A DNA stretch of 64,000 bases from an uncultured Collinsella sp. (GCA_959019775.1 CAUEPS010000008.1:1-64000), one strand, 5' to 3'; positions 49,542 through 57,850 are shown, counted from the stretch's first letter. A program made the numbers and translations. The notes: generated by a model not told the origin, from the sequence alone.

Positions 49542-50024
49542 ATGATTCAACCCAAGATTCTTCTCACGCGCATCGATGATCGGTTTATTTACGGGCAAGA
49601 CGTTGAGCTGTGGAATGAGGCGGTTGGTTCCAACCTCGTCCTGATCGTTAACGACGAGATTGCGGCGGATTCGCGCAAGTGGGCGCCTATGAGGGTCGCG
49701 GTGCCCGAGGGCGTGTGGACACGGTTTTTCTCGGTGCAAAGGGCCATCGACATCATTCATACCGCAACGCCGCGCCAATTGATTCTGATCATGGTGGCCT
49801 CACCCGCCGATGCACTCGCGCTGGTTAAGGGTGGCGTGCCGATCACCAAGATCAGCATTGGCCATATGCAGGCAGGGGAGGGCAAGCACCCCATAACGCC
49901 CGCAGTCGCCGTAGACGGCGAAGATGTCGCCGCCTTCAAAGAGCTGCAAAAGCTCGGCATAGAACTAGAAATCCGCTATCTCCCCAGCTCCAATCCCGAC
50001 CCCATCGGCAATCTGTTCAACTGA
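49542..50024 (+). CDS. Solitary EIIB paralogue without the phosphorylated histidine
   Basis: A 160-residue protein that aligns end to end with the EIIB at 39800 (RIDDRFIYGQDVELWNEA against RIDNRLVHGQVATQWNST; both end with a FKELQ-LGIELEIR-like segment). Tyr17 (codon TAC, 49590-49592) replaces the phosphorylated His17. It cannot carry phosphate in the usual way. No EIIA, EIIC or EIID is adjacent. It may be a regulatory protein that senses the PTS, or a decaying copy, but the frame is intact and similarity is even along its length. GGGG lies five bases before ATG 49542. Confidence 0.88.
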   Translation: MIQPKILLTRIDDRFIYGQDVELWNEAVGSNLVLIVNDEIAADSRKWAPMRVAVPEGVWTRFFSVQRAIDIIHTATPRQLILIMVASPADALALVKGGVPITKISIGHMQAGEGKHPITPAVAVDGEDVAAFKELQKLGIELEIRYLPSSNPDPIGNLFN

Positions 50025-50092
50025 TCCCTTGGGGACGGAGAAAAACGAATCATTTTGCCCTTGTGAGGGACGCGTGCGATGCTGCCTGTCAA

Positions 50093-50242
50093 AAACAATG
50101 CCCATTTACTACGTTTGATCGGCTATCGCCGAGCATGTCGAATTTGAGAAAAACAAAACTGCAGGTAGACGGCTCGAGAGTTTAACAAAAACCGGTGCAT
50201 GGTCGAGCATCCCAGGCTAAACGTAGTAAATGGGCATAGTTT
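50093..50242. repeat. 150-bp element with 19-bp perfect inverted ends
   Basis: ATGCCCATTTACTACGTTT (50098-50116) and its reverse complement (50219-50237) bound the element; AAAAC/GTTTT extends the pairing one mismatch further out. The interior has no open reading frame. It fills most of the gap between the solitary EIIB gene and galM; nothing else is seen there but a partial GGGGACGGAGAAAAACGAAT repeat near 50033. Confidence 0.7.
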
Positions 50243-50287
50243 TGATATGTCACTCATACAGTCACAGCGAAAATGAGTCCAAAAGAT

Positions 50288-50324
50288 GAAAAAGCGCCCG
50301 TCGGCGGTGGTGCCGGCGGGCGCT
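50288..50324 (-). terminator. Terminator of galM
   Basis: AGCGCCCG (50293-50300) pairs with CGGGCGCT (50317-50324) around a GC-rich loop; on the minus strand a run of T follows. Confidence 0.85.
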
Positions 50325-50350
50325 GCTGTGCGATATGTTGCGTTGTGGGC

Positions 50351-51403
50351 TTAGTGCCTCATAAAGTGGTATTCGATCACATTGCTGTAGGGGTGACCCG
50401 GGCCCACAATGCCCTGCGGGAACAACGGCTGGTGCGGCGTGTCGGGGTACATTTCGGCCTCGAGAGCAAAGCCGGCGCCCCAGCCATAGTTAGCATCGTC
50501 CTTGGCGTGCTCGTCGCCCAGCCAGTTGCCGGTGTAGAGCTGCACGCCCGGGGCAGTGGTGTAGTAGTCCAGCTCGCGGCCGGTCCACATCTCCTCGACG
50601 TGCATCGCGCGGCGGAGATTGCGGCCGTACTGATAGCCATCGATGCACAGACAGTGATCGTAGCCACGGGCCTGCTTAATCTGCGGGTCGTCGGCCTCCA
50701 TGCCGGGAGCGACGGGGCGCAGCTCGCGAAAGTCAAACGGTGTTCCCTCGACCGGAGCGATCTCGCCGGTGGGGATATTCTGCTCGTTGATGGGCAGGTA
50801 GTGGGCAGCGTTGGCAACAAAGAAGTGCTCGCAGTCCATGCCGGCGTTATGGCCGGCAAGGTTAAAGTATGTGTGGTTGGTCATGGACACGTACGTGGCG
50901 CGGTCGCTCTCGCAGCCATATTCGATGCGAAAGACGCCGGTGCGCGTCACGGTAAACACGGCCGTAAAGGTGCGGTTGCCGGGAAGGCCCAGTTCGCCAT
51001 CCTCAAGCGAGGTGGTCATGCGCACGGCGTTATGGGCCTCGTCGAGCTCAACATCCCACACGCGCTTGTGCAGGCCGTGCTCAAGATCGCTGTGCAGGTT
51101 GTTGACGCCTTCGTTGGCCGGCATATGCCAGTCCGTACCGGCGATGGTGATCGTGGCACGCGCAGTGCGGTTGGCCACGGGGCCGATGGTCGCGCCAAAG
51201 CAGGCGGGGTTGTCAAAGTAATCCTCGAGCTTATCGAAGCCCAGCACCACATCGCGCACGTTGCCAGGGATGTCGGGTACGTCGATGCCCAACACGGTAG
51301 CGCCATAGTCCATAATGCGAACGCAGATCTCAGGCCCGTTGAGGGTGTAGCGATGAACGGGGGTACCGCACGGCGCGGTGCCGAAAAGCTCGGAAGTGAT
51401 CAT
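50351..51403 (-). CDS. galM: Aldose 1-epimerase (galactose mutarotase)
   Basis: A 350-residue mutarotase interconverting alpha and beta galactose or glucose. The signature NHTYFNLAGHNAG contains one catalytic histidine. GPVANRTARATI and FALEAEMYPDTPHQPLFP, with the catalytic Glu, are also clear. The start at 51403 has AGGA ahead; the longer frame to 51463 is not supported. It is divergent from the DeoR regulator gene. Confidence 0.95.
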   Translation of the reverse strand: MITSELFGTAPCGTPVHRYTLNGPEICVRIMDYGATVLGIDVPDIPGNVRDVVLGFDKLEDYFDNPACFGATIGPVANRTARATITIAGTDWHMPANEGVNNLHSDLEHGLHKRVWDVELDEAHNAVRMTTSLEDGELGLPGNRTFTAVFTVTRTGVFRIEYGCESDRATYVSMTNHTYFNLAGHNAGMDCEHFFVANAAHYLPINEQNIPTGEIAPVEGTPFDFRELRPVAPGMEADDPQIKQARGYDHCLCIDGYQYGRNLRRAMHVEEMWTGRELDYYTTAPGVQLYTGNWLGDEHAKDDANYGWGAGFALEAEMYPDTPHQPLFPQGIVGPGHPYSNVIEYHFMRH

Positions 51404-51608
51404 TTGGTTCCTAACATCGAGGTATTTCGGACAAACTGTAGCGCGAACAGGCGAGATTATCACTACACCCCACTAAAGCAGGGGGTATTTTTCTCAAAAA
51501 AGTGATGATTGGAGCTGTGCGGGCGTTCATTTCTGACGCGCGCGAGTCTGATACAATTTGTTCGTTATTGTTTGAATTGACGTGAGCGTGGAACAGCGAG
51601 GACTCATC

Positions 51609-52373
51609 GTGATTAAAGCGGAGCGACAGGATAAGGTTCGGCAGCTGCTCGAGGAACAGGGAACGGTCTCGGTCAAGGAGATTTCGGATGCGTTAGGTGT
51701 CTCGGATATGACGATCCGCCGTGACCTTGACGAGCTTGCGAGCCTGGGCGAGATCGAGCGCGTGCACGGCGGAGCCCGCAGTGCGCAGAGCCGTCCACAC
51801 GCTATGCTGCGCCATGAGTATTCGCACAGCGAAAAGCGCACGAAGCATGCCGAGGAAAAGTTGCGGATTGCGCGCCGTTCTGTGGAGCTTATCGAGGAAG
51901 GCTCGACCATCTTTTTGGGCACGGGCACCACGGTTGAGCAGATGGCCTCGATGCTGCCGGCGTTTCGCCTGCGCATTGTGACCAATTCGCTTTCGGTGTT
52001 TAACCTGCTCGAGGCGCGCGAAGACTGCGAACTGTGCCTGGTGGGCGGCGTGTACCGCCGCCGCACTGCCGCCTTTGTGGGCCCCACGGCCGAGGACACC
52101 TTGCGCGCACTGGGGATCGACGCAGCCTTTATCGGCGCAAACGGCATTTTGGACGGCGACGTGTCTACGTCTAACATGGAAGAGGGCCGCATCCAGCAGC
52201 TCGCCTTTAGCAAGGCCGACTCGCGCTATCTGATCGCCGATTCCAGCAAGATCGGCAAGCGCGACTTCTACACCTTCTGCCGCCTGGACAGTTTGGATGC
52301 CGTGGTGTGCGAGCCGGGCATCGCCGCCGAGGATCGTGCCGCCATCGAGGAACACACGCGGGTCATCTGCTAA
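51609..52373 (+). CDS. DeoR-family regulator, LacR/AgaR-like
   Basis: A 254-residue repressor. The helix-turn-helix is VSVKEISDALGVSDMTIRRDLDELASLGEIERVHGGA (about residues 20-56), followed by a sugar-phosphate-binding domain with FLGTGTTVEQM and DAAFIGANGI. DeoR proteins of this kind answer to tagatose-6-phosphate or similar. GTG 51609 follows GAGGA by six bases and gives the typical start MIKAERQDKV. Its stop abuts the end of the convergent AlbA_2 gene with no spacer. Confidence 0.9.
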   Translation: MIKAERQDKVRQLLEEQGTVSVKEISDALGVSDMTIRRDLDELASLGEIERVHGGARSAQSRPHAMLRHEYSHSEKRTKHAEEKLRIARRSVELIEEGSTIFLGTGTTVEQMASMLPAFRLRIVTNSLSVFNLLEAREDCELCLVGGVYRRRTAAFVGPTAEDTLRALGIDAAFIGANGILDGDVSTSNMEEGRIQQLAFSKADSRYLIADSSKIGKRDFYTFCRLDSLDAVVCEPGIAAEDRAAIEEHTRVIC

Positions 52374-53630
52374 CTAGCGAAGCAGGCGATATTTCTGCCC
52401 CCTGCCGGTGCCTTCAACTGTCGCCAGGCCTGTCTCAACGAGTTTTTTGAGGATGCGGAGTAGCTTCGAACGACTAAAGGTGACTTTAGCCGCAAGCTCG
52501 CTTGTCGATTGAGGGTGTACTCCACTCAGCAGTCCGAATACGGTAAGTTCGTCGCCTTCGAGCCCGGGGTTATCCATGAGTAGGGGAAGCGTGACCACAA
52601 TAGCGTTATCCGATACTTGAAAACGAGGCTTTTTGATGCTGTCTTTATAGGTGTCTCGAATTCGCATAATGCCCGTTCCGAATGCTTCGATAAGGCCTAG
52701 GCGCAAAAAGACTTCGGCAAGAATACGATTGCGTCTTACGGACAGCATGTCGGACAGGTATTCATCGACAGTCATGCTTGCCGGCAAACCGCCGGGCGAG
52801 GCGACTTCCACGCGGTCGTCGAACATCGAGATGCGAATGTGCGCGGGTACATCCCAAGTCCTGTGAACGACTGCATTGGTAATGGCCTCGCGGAATGCTT
52901 CGAGCGGAATGAGCTCCTTGCGGATCCGCTCCATTCCCTTGATCTCTTCGTAACAGTACTGAGTTTCAAATAGTTCAAGAGCGCCGTCAATCTCCGTTAA
53001 AACCGATGCATGCGCAAGAGTCTTGCGCTGCTTAATGAGGTTGATAGTTTCACCAAACACTGCGATGTCGATACCCGGGAAGCCATTCTCGTCCGCGAGC
53101 AGTTCTGCCGCGTTGTTGTAGGTTCCGGTTTCATCGAGCAGGCCAAGGGTTTTGAGGGTATCGGTTGTGAATGACTGAAGCGAAAGTTTTGCTGTTAGGC
53201 GATTCTCTAAAACGGTAAAAGATAAATCTTGTTTGTTTGCCGGGAGCTGCTCAAAGGAGAGATTTTGACCCTCGAGCACAAGACGCGAAAGGCCTAGGGT
53301 ATCAACTGGTATGGTCGCGGTGTCATTGCGCTTGTATGCCTTCGAGCGGTATAGGTAAGGCTTCGATCTGCCGGGAAAGACCGTAAGCTCCGCGGTTGCA
53401 TCGGGCTCGTTGATTTTTAGGGAGTAATCAGGCTGGGGGATGATCGAATCGTTAATCTTGTTTTCGATATCCAGGCAGGTCTGCTTGGGATCATCGAGGC
53501 CAACGGCTTCTCCGTCGTCGTTAACTCCAAACAGGACACGCCCGCCCGTACTATTTGCATAAGCGGAGACAGTTTTAAGGAACGAATTGGTGACGCATTC
53601 CTTGAATTCAAGATCTTTGGATTCTTGCAT
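52374..53630 (-). CDS. AlbA_2/Schlafen-like domain regulator
   Basis: A 418-residue protein of the AlbA_2 plus ATPase-like type. The N-terminal domain has ESKDLEFKECV...TVSAYANSTGGRVLFGVNDDGEAVGLD (residues 1-110). The central region has AFREAITNAVVHRTWDVPAHIRISMFDDRVEVASPGGLP, which matches the C-terminal HATPase_c_4 segment. A winged helix at the end (STSELAAKVTFSRSKLLRILKKLVETGL) should bind DNA. Such proteins are often called divergent AAA or transcriptional regulators. Its upstream region has multiple palindromes, suggesting autoregulation. Confidence 0.85.
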   Translation of the reverse strand: MQESKDLEFKECVTNSFLKTVSAYANSTGGRVLFGVNDDGEAVGLDDPKQTCLDIENKINDSIIPQPDYSLKINEPDATAELTVFPGRSKPYLYRSKAYKRNDTATIPVDTLGLSRLVLEGQNLSFEQLPANKQDLSFTVLENRLTAKLSLQSFTTDTLKTLGLLDETGTYNNAAELLADENGFPGIDIAVFGETINLIKQRKTLAHASVLTEIDGALELFETQYCYEEIKGMERIRKELIPLEAFREAITNAVVHRTWDVPAHIRISMFDDRVEVASPGGLPASMTVDEYLSDMLSVRRNRILAEVFLRLGLIEAFGTGIMRIRDTYKDSIKKPRFQVSDNAIVVTLPLLMDNPGLEGDELTVFGLLSGVHPQSTSELAAKVTFSRSKLLRILKKLVETGLATVEGTGRGQKYRLLR

Positions 53631-53667
53631 CGTGTTGCTCCGTTTCGCTTCAATTTGACGTGAAAAA

Positions 53668-53766
53668 TGACACGTAAAATTTTACACGTCATTTTGCGCG
53701 TCAATAATATGACACGTAAAAATTTGCGTGTCATTATGCGCGTCAAAGTGACGCGAAATGACGCGC
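53668..53766. promoter_or_regulatory. Cluster of TGACACG/TGACGCG operators
   Basis: Three inverted-repeat sites lie 38-136 bases before the AlbA_2 gene start: TGACACGT with ACACGTCA (53668-53691), ATGACACG with CGTGTCAT (53709-53734), and GCGCGTCA with TGACGCG and TGACGCGC (53738-53766). The shared half-site is TGACRCG, often beside AAAATT. Confidence 0.7.
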
Positions 53767-53854
53767 AAACGCGAATGCATTGGCATTCTGAACAATAACG
53801 GAGTTTGTAAGCCTGGGGCTTGATTGGGCTAACGCATGGAATTATCCGTATTCT

Positions 53855-53906
53855 CGAACACGCTTTCGGTATCATTTTGGCATTAAAAGATACCGAAGTG
53901 TGTTCG
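53855..53906. repeat. Hairpin CTTTCGGTATC/GATACCGAAG
   Basis: CGAACACGCTTTCGGTATC and GATACCGAAGTGTGTTCG pair with one bulge across a 15-base loop. No gene lies between 53631 and 54368; this hairpin, the operators and the repeat array fill the gap. Confidence 0.6.
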
Positions 53907-53978
53907 TGATGCCGATAATAATTAAGAAAGAGGAGCGCTTCGTAGCTGCCTGGAAAGTGAGGATTTGACCATCTGATT

Positions 53979-54275
53979 GTCTCGATCTGTAACAACTAGG
54001 CGATCAAATGCTCGTTAGATGTTACAGATTTAGATTTTCTGCCTGGCCGATTCCGTTTGTCTCAATCTGTAACAACTGGGACCGAAAAGCTCGGCTAGAT
54101 GTTACAGATCGAGATTGAGCGGATTGACATGCGCGTTCGTCTCAATCTGTAACAGGTAGATGGTCAAAAGTGGGCTAGGTGTTACAGATTTAGATTATTC
54201 GGACCGGCCTGCGCGTTCGTCTCAATCTGTAACAATTAGGACCGAAAATCCCAGCTGGATGTTACAGATCGAGAC
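53979..54275. repeat. Hairpin repeat array 1, four ~80-bp units
   Basis: Units begin with GTCTCRATCTGTAACA at 53979, 54059, 54139 and 54219, an exact 80-base step. Each unit is a 16-base arm, a 25-base loop and a complementary arm (TGTTACAGAT-TTAGAT or -CGAGAY), followed by a 23-base linker. Loops, right arms and linkers alternate between two versions (GATTTAGAT against GATCGAGAY), so the true period is 160 bases. It lies beyond the 3' end of lacG copy 1. Confidence 0.85.
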
Positions 54276-54308
54276 AAACGATCCGCGCGGCTCGGCAAAA
54301 AATAAAAA

Positions 54309-54346
54309 GGCCGCATGCGAACCCGTGGAGGGATTCGTATGCGGCC
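54309..54346 (-). terminator. Terminator of lacG copy 1
   Basis: GGCCGCATGCGAA (54309-54321) pairs with TTCGTATGCGGCC (54334-54346); a T run follows on the minus strand. Confidence 0.9.
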
Positions 54347-54368
54347 GACAGGGGGTATGCGGCAAAAG

Positions 54369-55790
54369 TTAGGCCATAAGCAGGCCGGTCTCCGAGACGT
54401 TCTTGTACCAGTACGCGCTCGCCTTGGGATAGCGCTTCTGAGTCTCAAAGTCGATGTAGAACAGGCCATAGCGCTTGTTGTAGCCGTTGGTCCAGGAGAA
54501 CTGGTCCTGCAGCGACCACACAAAGTAGCCGTCGACGTTCACGCCGCCGTCGATTGCCTTGAGGATCCACGCGAGATGCTGACGCATGTAGTCGATGCGA
54601 GGGGCGTCGTCGATAAAGCCGTCCTCGAAGTCGTCCTTATAGCCCATGCCGTTCTCGGTGATGTAAATCTTCTTGTAGTTGGGATAATCGTTCTTAATGC
54701 GCAGCAGCAGGTCGTAGAGGCCCTCGGGATAGATGATCCAGTCCCAATCGGTGGTGGGTACGCCTTCGCGCACGCACGACTCGCCCACGCCCTTGAGGAA
54801 CCAGCGCGAGGAGCCCTTGTCGCCGGTGCCATTGTGGTTGATGTCGTTTTCGCCCTCGGCGGCACGCAGGAACTGGCACTTGTAGGTGTTGACGCCCAGG
54901 CAATCGTTGTAGGGGAGCGCGGCGGTCAGCGCGGCGATGTCCTCGTCGCGAACGTCGAGCTCGCCGCCGGCGATATGGGCCAGCTTGGTCGCAGCCTCCA
55001 TGGTGTCGGCTGCATAGTGGCCGCGGAAGGTGGCGTCGAGCACCCAGCGGTTGTTGATGACGTCGGCCATGCGGGCCGCCTCGCAGTCGGCAGCGCTGTT
55101 GGGGTCGAGGGGATACTTGGGCTCCAGGTTCTGGACAATGCCGATCTCGCCCTCAAAGCCGCCCTCATGGAAGGCGACGACGGCCTTGGCGTGGGCCACC
55201 ATCATGTTGTGCATGAGCTGGAAAGCCTTGTCCAGGCGATACTTCTCGCCGTGCGGCCAGTTGCCGACGATAAAGCTGCCCTCGGCGGTCGCGGGAATCT
55301 CGTTAAAGGTAAACCAGTGCTTGACCTCGGTGAACTCGGCAAAGCAGAACTTGGCATACTCGACAAAGGCGTCGATCGTCGTGCGCGTCAGGAAGCCCTC
55401 GCCGCCGTTCTGGTAAAAGGCCTCGGGCGTATCGAAGTGATCGAGCGTGACATAGGGGATAACGCCAGCTTTGTTGCAGGTGGCGAAAAGCTCGTGATAG
55501 AAAGCGACGCCCTCGGGGTTAATCTCGCCGGTGCCATTGGGGAAGATGCGGCTCCAAGCGATGGAGACACGGATACCGTTGATGCCGAAGCGCTGGCACA
55601 GGTCGATATCGACCGGGTACTTGTTGTAGAAATCGCTTGCGGGATCGGGGGAGAAGCGACCCTGAGCTGCCAGGAAATCGTCCCAGGGCACTTTGCCCTT
55701 GCCGTGCGTGCGGGTCTCGCCCTCAACCTGGTAAGCGGCGGTGGCGCCGCCAAACACAAAGCCGTCGGGGAACTGCATGGGGTTGGTCAT
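54369..55790 (-). CDS. lacG: GH1 6-phospho-beta-galactosidase-like enzyme, copy 1
   Basis: A 473-residue family 1 glycosidase. The acid/base Glu is in WFTFNEIP and the nucleophile in IYITENGMG. The phosphate-binding stretch FSWTNGYNKRYGLFYIDF carries the Ser, Lys and Tyr that read the 6-phosphate, and its Trp is the residue that in LacG favours galactose over glucose configuration. It would split lactose-6-phosphate or related phospho-galactosides into galactose-6-phosphate and an aglycone. It follows lacE copy 1 by 76 bases. A phospho-beta-glucosidase role remains possible. Confidence 0.88.
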   Translation of the reverse strand: MTNPMQFPDGFVFGGATAAYQVEGETRTHGKGKVPWDDFLAAQGRFSPDPASDFYNKYPVDIDLCQRFGINGIRVSIAWSRIFPNGTGEINPEGVAFYHELFATCNKAGVIPYVTLDHFDTPEAFYQNGGEGFLTRTTIDAFVEYAKFCFAEFTEVKHWFTFNEIPATAEGSFIVGNWPHGEKYRLDKAFQLMHNMMVAHAKAVVAFHEGGFEGEIGIVQNLEPKYPLDPNSAADCEAARMADVINNRWVLDATFRGHYAADTMEAATKLAHIAGGELDVRDEDIAALTAALPYNDCLGVNTYKCQFLRAAEGENDINHNGTGDKGSSRWFLKGVGESCVREGVPTTDWDWIIYPEGLYDLLLRIKNDYPNYKKIYITENGMGYKDDFEDGFIDDAPRIDYMRQHLAWILKAIDGGVNVDGYFVWSLQDQFSWTNGYNKRYGLFYIDFETQKRYPKASAYWYKNVSETGLLMA

Positions 55791-55866
55791 GAGTCATCCT
55801 TTCTGTGGGATTCGAATAGGGAGAGGTGCCCGAACTGGGGATCCGGGCACCAACAGAGGGAGGAAC

Positions 55867-57645
55867 CTAGTCGAGGTTCTCGCGGAGCCACTTGATGGCG
55901 CCAGCGGGGTCACGAGTAAGGTCGATATATTCCTTACCGCGCGGGGCGAGCAGCTTAATGCCCAGGCGATCGGTGTCGGCCTTCATGTCGTTGTAGTAGC
56001 TACGGACCTGCGGGGCGAGCACGATGACGTCGTACTGATCCATGATGGCGGTGTGCTGGCCATAGGCGCCTGCGGAGGAAGCGATGTTCTCTCCGGTCTG
56101 CGCGGCACCTTCCTTGATGGCGTTGGCAAGCATGGCAGAGGTGCCGGCGCCGGCGCACAGGACGAGGACTTTCAGGCCGTCGACATCCTTCTTAGCGGAT
56201 GCATCGGCAGCGGGCTCGGGCTGATCGGCGACAGGCTCGCTGTCGGCGGCGGCAGCGGTCGTCTCGACGGAAGCGGTCGTCTGCTCGACAGCGGGCGCAG
56301 AGGTGCTGGCGGCGATGGTGGCAGCACCATCGGACTCGAGACCCAGCTCGGCGGCGCGCTCGGCCTCCTGGTCGCAGAGCAGCTTATCGTATGCCTTCAA
56401 GAACGGCAGGTAGATGATGGCGTCCAGCAAGATGATGATTGCGACAAATACCAGGGCGATAAGCTGGAAGTTTGTGGTGATGAAGATGCCGATGGGGGCA
56501 GGGGTAGCCCAAGGCACCACGAAGGAGAAGCCGTTCATGCCCACGTTGTCGATAAAGAACTTGGCAACGCTTACGTTGACGCAGCCGGCGGCAACAAAGG
56601 GGATGAGCATGTAGGGGTTAAGGATCATCGGCGCGCCAAAGAGCAGCGGTTCGTTGACGGCGAAGGCAACAGGAACAATCGAGGCCTTACCGACGGCTTT
56701 GAGCTGCTTGGACTTCATAAAGAGAATCAGCAGAAGCGGCACGATGAAGGTGGCGCCGGTGCCGCCGAACTCACCCACGAGCGACATGTTAAAGGTGAGG
56801 GAGTGGGCGGGGTGGCCACCGGCCAGCAGAACCTGCAGGTTCTCGGCCTGGTTGGCAAGACGGATGGGGTCGATGCCCGGCTGGACGATCGAGGGACCGT
56901 GGACGCCGATGAACCAGAAGAACGCGGTGGCTGCCTGGATAAGGATAAGGCCAGGATAGGTTTCTGCAGCGGTAAAGAGCGGGGAGAGCAGTTTGATGAG
57001 CAGCTCGGAGAACGGAACGCCCATGAGGTTGCGCACGACGACATCGATGATGCCGCAGATGATGACAGCGCCGCCAAAGGGGATGATGTCGCGGAAGTTC
57101 TGAGCGATGGCGCCCGGGACCTCCTTGGGCAGCTTAATGGTCAGATCGCGCGAGACGCAGAACTTATAGACCCACACGGTAATGAACGCGGCGATATAGG
57201 CCGAGAACAGACCGCGCGTACCCATGCTGGTGCAATCGAAGACCGAAAGCTCGGAGCCGTCGAACTTGGTGGTGAACTGCGTAACAGCGAGCAGCAGCAT
57301 GCTGCACTGGGCGGCCACCATGGTGGAGCCGTCGTTGAGCACCTTGCCGGCGGGCATGCGACGGTTCATGGAAGCCGTAAAGTTCTTGGCGGTGGTGCCG
57401 GCAACCATGATGCCCATGACGCCCATGGTGAAGTTGTACAGCTTGTTGCACCAGTCGATGAGCGGCTGGGGCAACGTGATTCCAACTACGCCGGGAAGGG
57501 TGGCGATCAGCAGAAAGATCGAAGAGGTAAGGACGATGGGCATGCACCCAAGGAATCCGTCTTTGATGGCCTGGAGGTAGATGTTTCTCGAGATCTTCTC
57601 GAAGAACGGTTGATGCTTTTCGAGCATCTTTACGATGGCGTCCAT
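55867..57645 (-). CDS. lacE: Lactose-type PTS EIICB, copy 1
   Basis: A 592-residue fused permease. The EIIC part (residues 1-440; NIYLQAIKDGFLGCMPIVLTSS, FAVNEPLLFGAPMILNP) transports the sugar. An Ala/Glu-rich linker (about 445-490) leads to the EIIB domain, whose phosphorylated cysteine is near residue 497 in VLVLCAGAGTSAML. The C terminus (KEYIDLTRDPAGAIKWL) resembles LacE more than cellobiose CelA/CelB systems, which are usually split. The cognate EIIA (LacF) is not in the window. Confidence 0.9.
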   Translation of the reverse strand: MDAIVKMLEKHQPFFEKISRNIYLQAIKDGFLGCMPIVLTSSIFLLIATLPGVVGITLPQPLIDWCNKLYNFTMGVMGIMVAGTTAKNFTASMNRRMPAGKVLNDGSTMVAAQCSMLLLAVTQFTTKFDGSELSVFDCTSMGTRGLFSAYIAAFITVWVYKFCVSRDLTIKLPKEVPGAIAQNFRDIIPFGGAVIICGIIDVVVRNLMGVPFSELLIKLLSPLFTAAETYPGLILIQAATAFFWFIGVHGPSIVQPGIDPIRLANQAENLQVLLAGGHPAHSLTFNMSLVGEFGGTGATFIVPLLLILFMKSKQLKAVGKASIVPVAFAVNEPLLFGAPMILNPYMLIPFVAAGCVNVSVAKFFIDNVGMNGFSFVVPWATPAPIGIFITTNFQLIALVFVAIIILLDAIIYLPFLKAYDKLLCDQEAERAAELGLESDGAATIAASTSAPAVEQTTASVETTAAAADSEPVADQPEPAADASAKKDVDGLKVLVLCAGAGTSAMLANAIKEGAAQTGENIASSAGAYGQHTAIMDQYDVIVLAPQVRSYYNDMKADTDRLGIKLLAPRGKEYIDLTRDPAGAIKWLRENLD

Positions 57646-57751
57646 AGAGCTCCTTTGCTACTTGATGCGCGATGCATGTGGATGGAGCTGGTCGTCGATG
57701 GATGGTCAGGACTGCCCGGAAACCTTCCTGCTTAAGGAAGGCATTGCGAAA

Positions 57752-57788
57752 TGACAACGTTGTCATTTCGTTAATGACAACGTAAGAC
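57752..57788. promoter_or_regulatory. LacI-type operators for cassette 1
   Basis: TGACAACGTTGTCA (57752-57765) is a perfect palindrome with the central CG typical of LacI-family sites. An imperfect second copy, TGACAACGTAAGACA, starts 23 bases later (57775). They lie about 105 bases upstream of the lacE start. Confidence 0.82.
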
Positions 57789-57817
57789 ATTTTTGGAAGA
57801 GCAACAAGGATATACGG

Positions 57818-57850
57818 GTGAGCGGTCGATATTGTCCGGTAAACGGTTGA
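57818..57850 (+). promoter_or_regulatory. Direct-repeat site, 21-bp pitch (lacI copy 1)
   Basis: Half-sites GTGAGCGGTCGA (57818) and GTAAACGGTTGA (57839) are exactly 21 bases apart on the same strand. The second ends directly at the -35 region of the lacI promoter. Confidence 0.65.

Noticed and set aside
53417..53995. 192-codon open frame over the AlbA_2 start and its upstream region
   Set aside because: It runs through operator palindromes and the wrong frame of a recognised gene; no ribosome site or family.
53979..54275. Array that could be taken for a CRISPR
   Set aside because: Loops and linkers are conserved and alternate between two versions instead of being unique spacers, each unit is a long hairpin, and there are no cas genes in the window.
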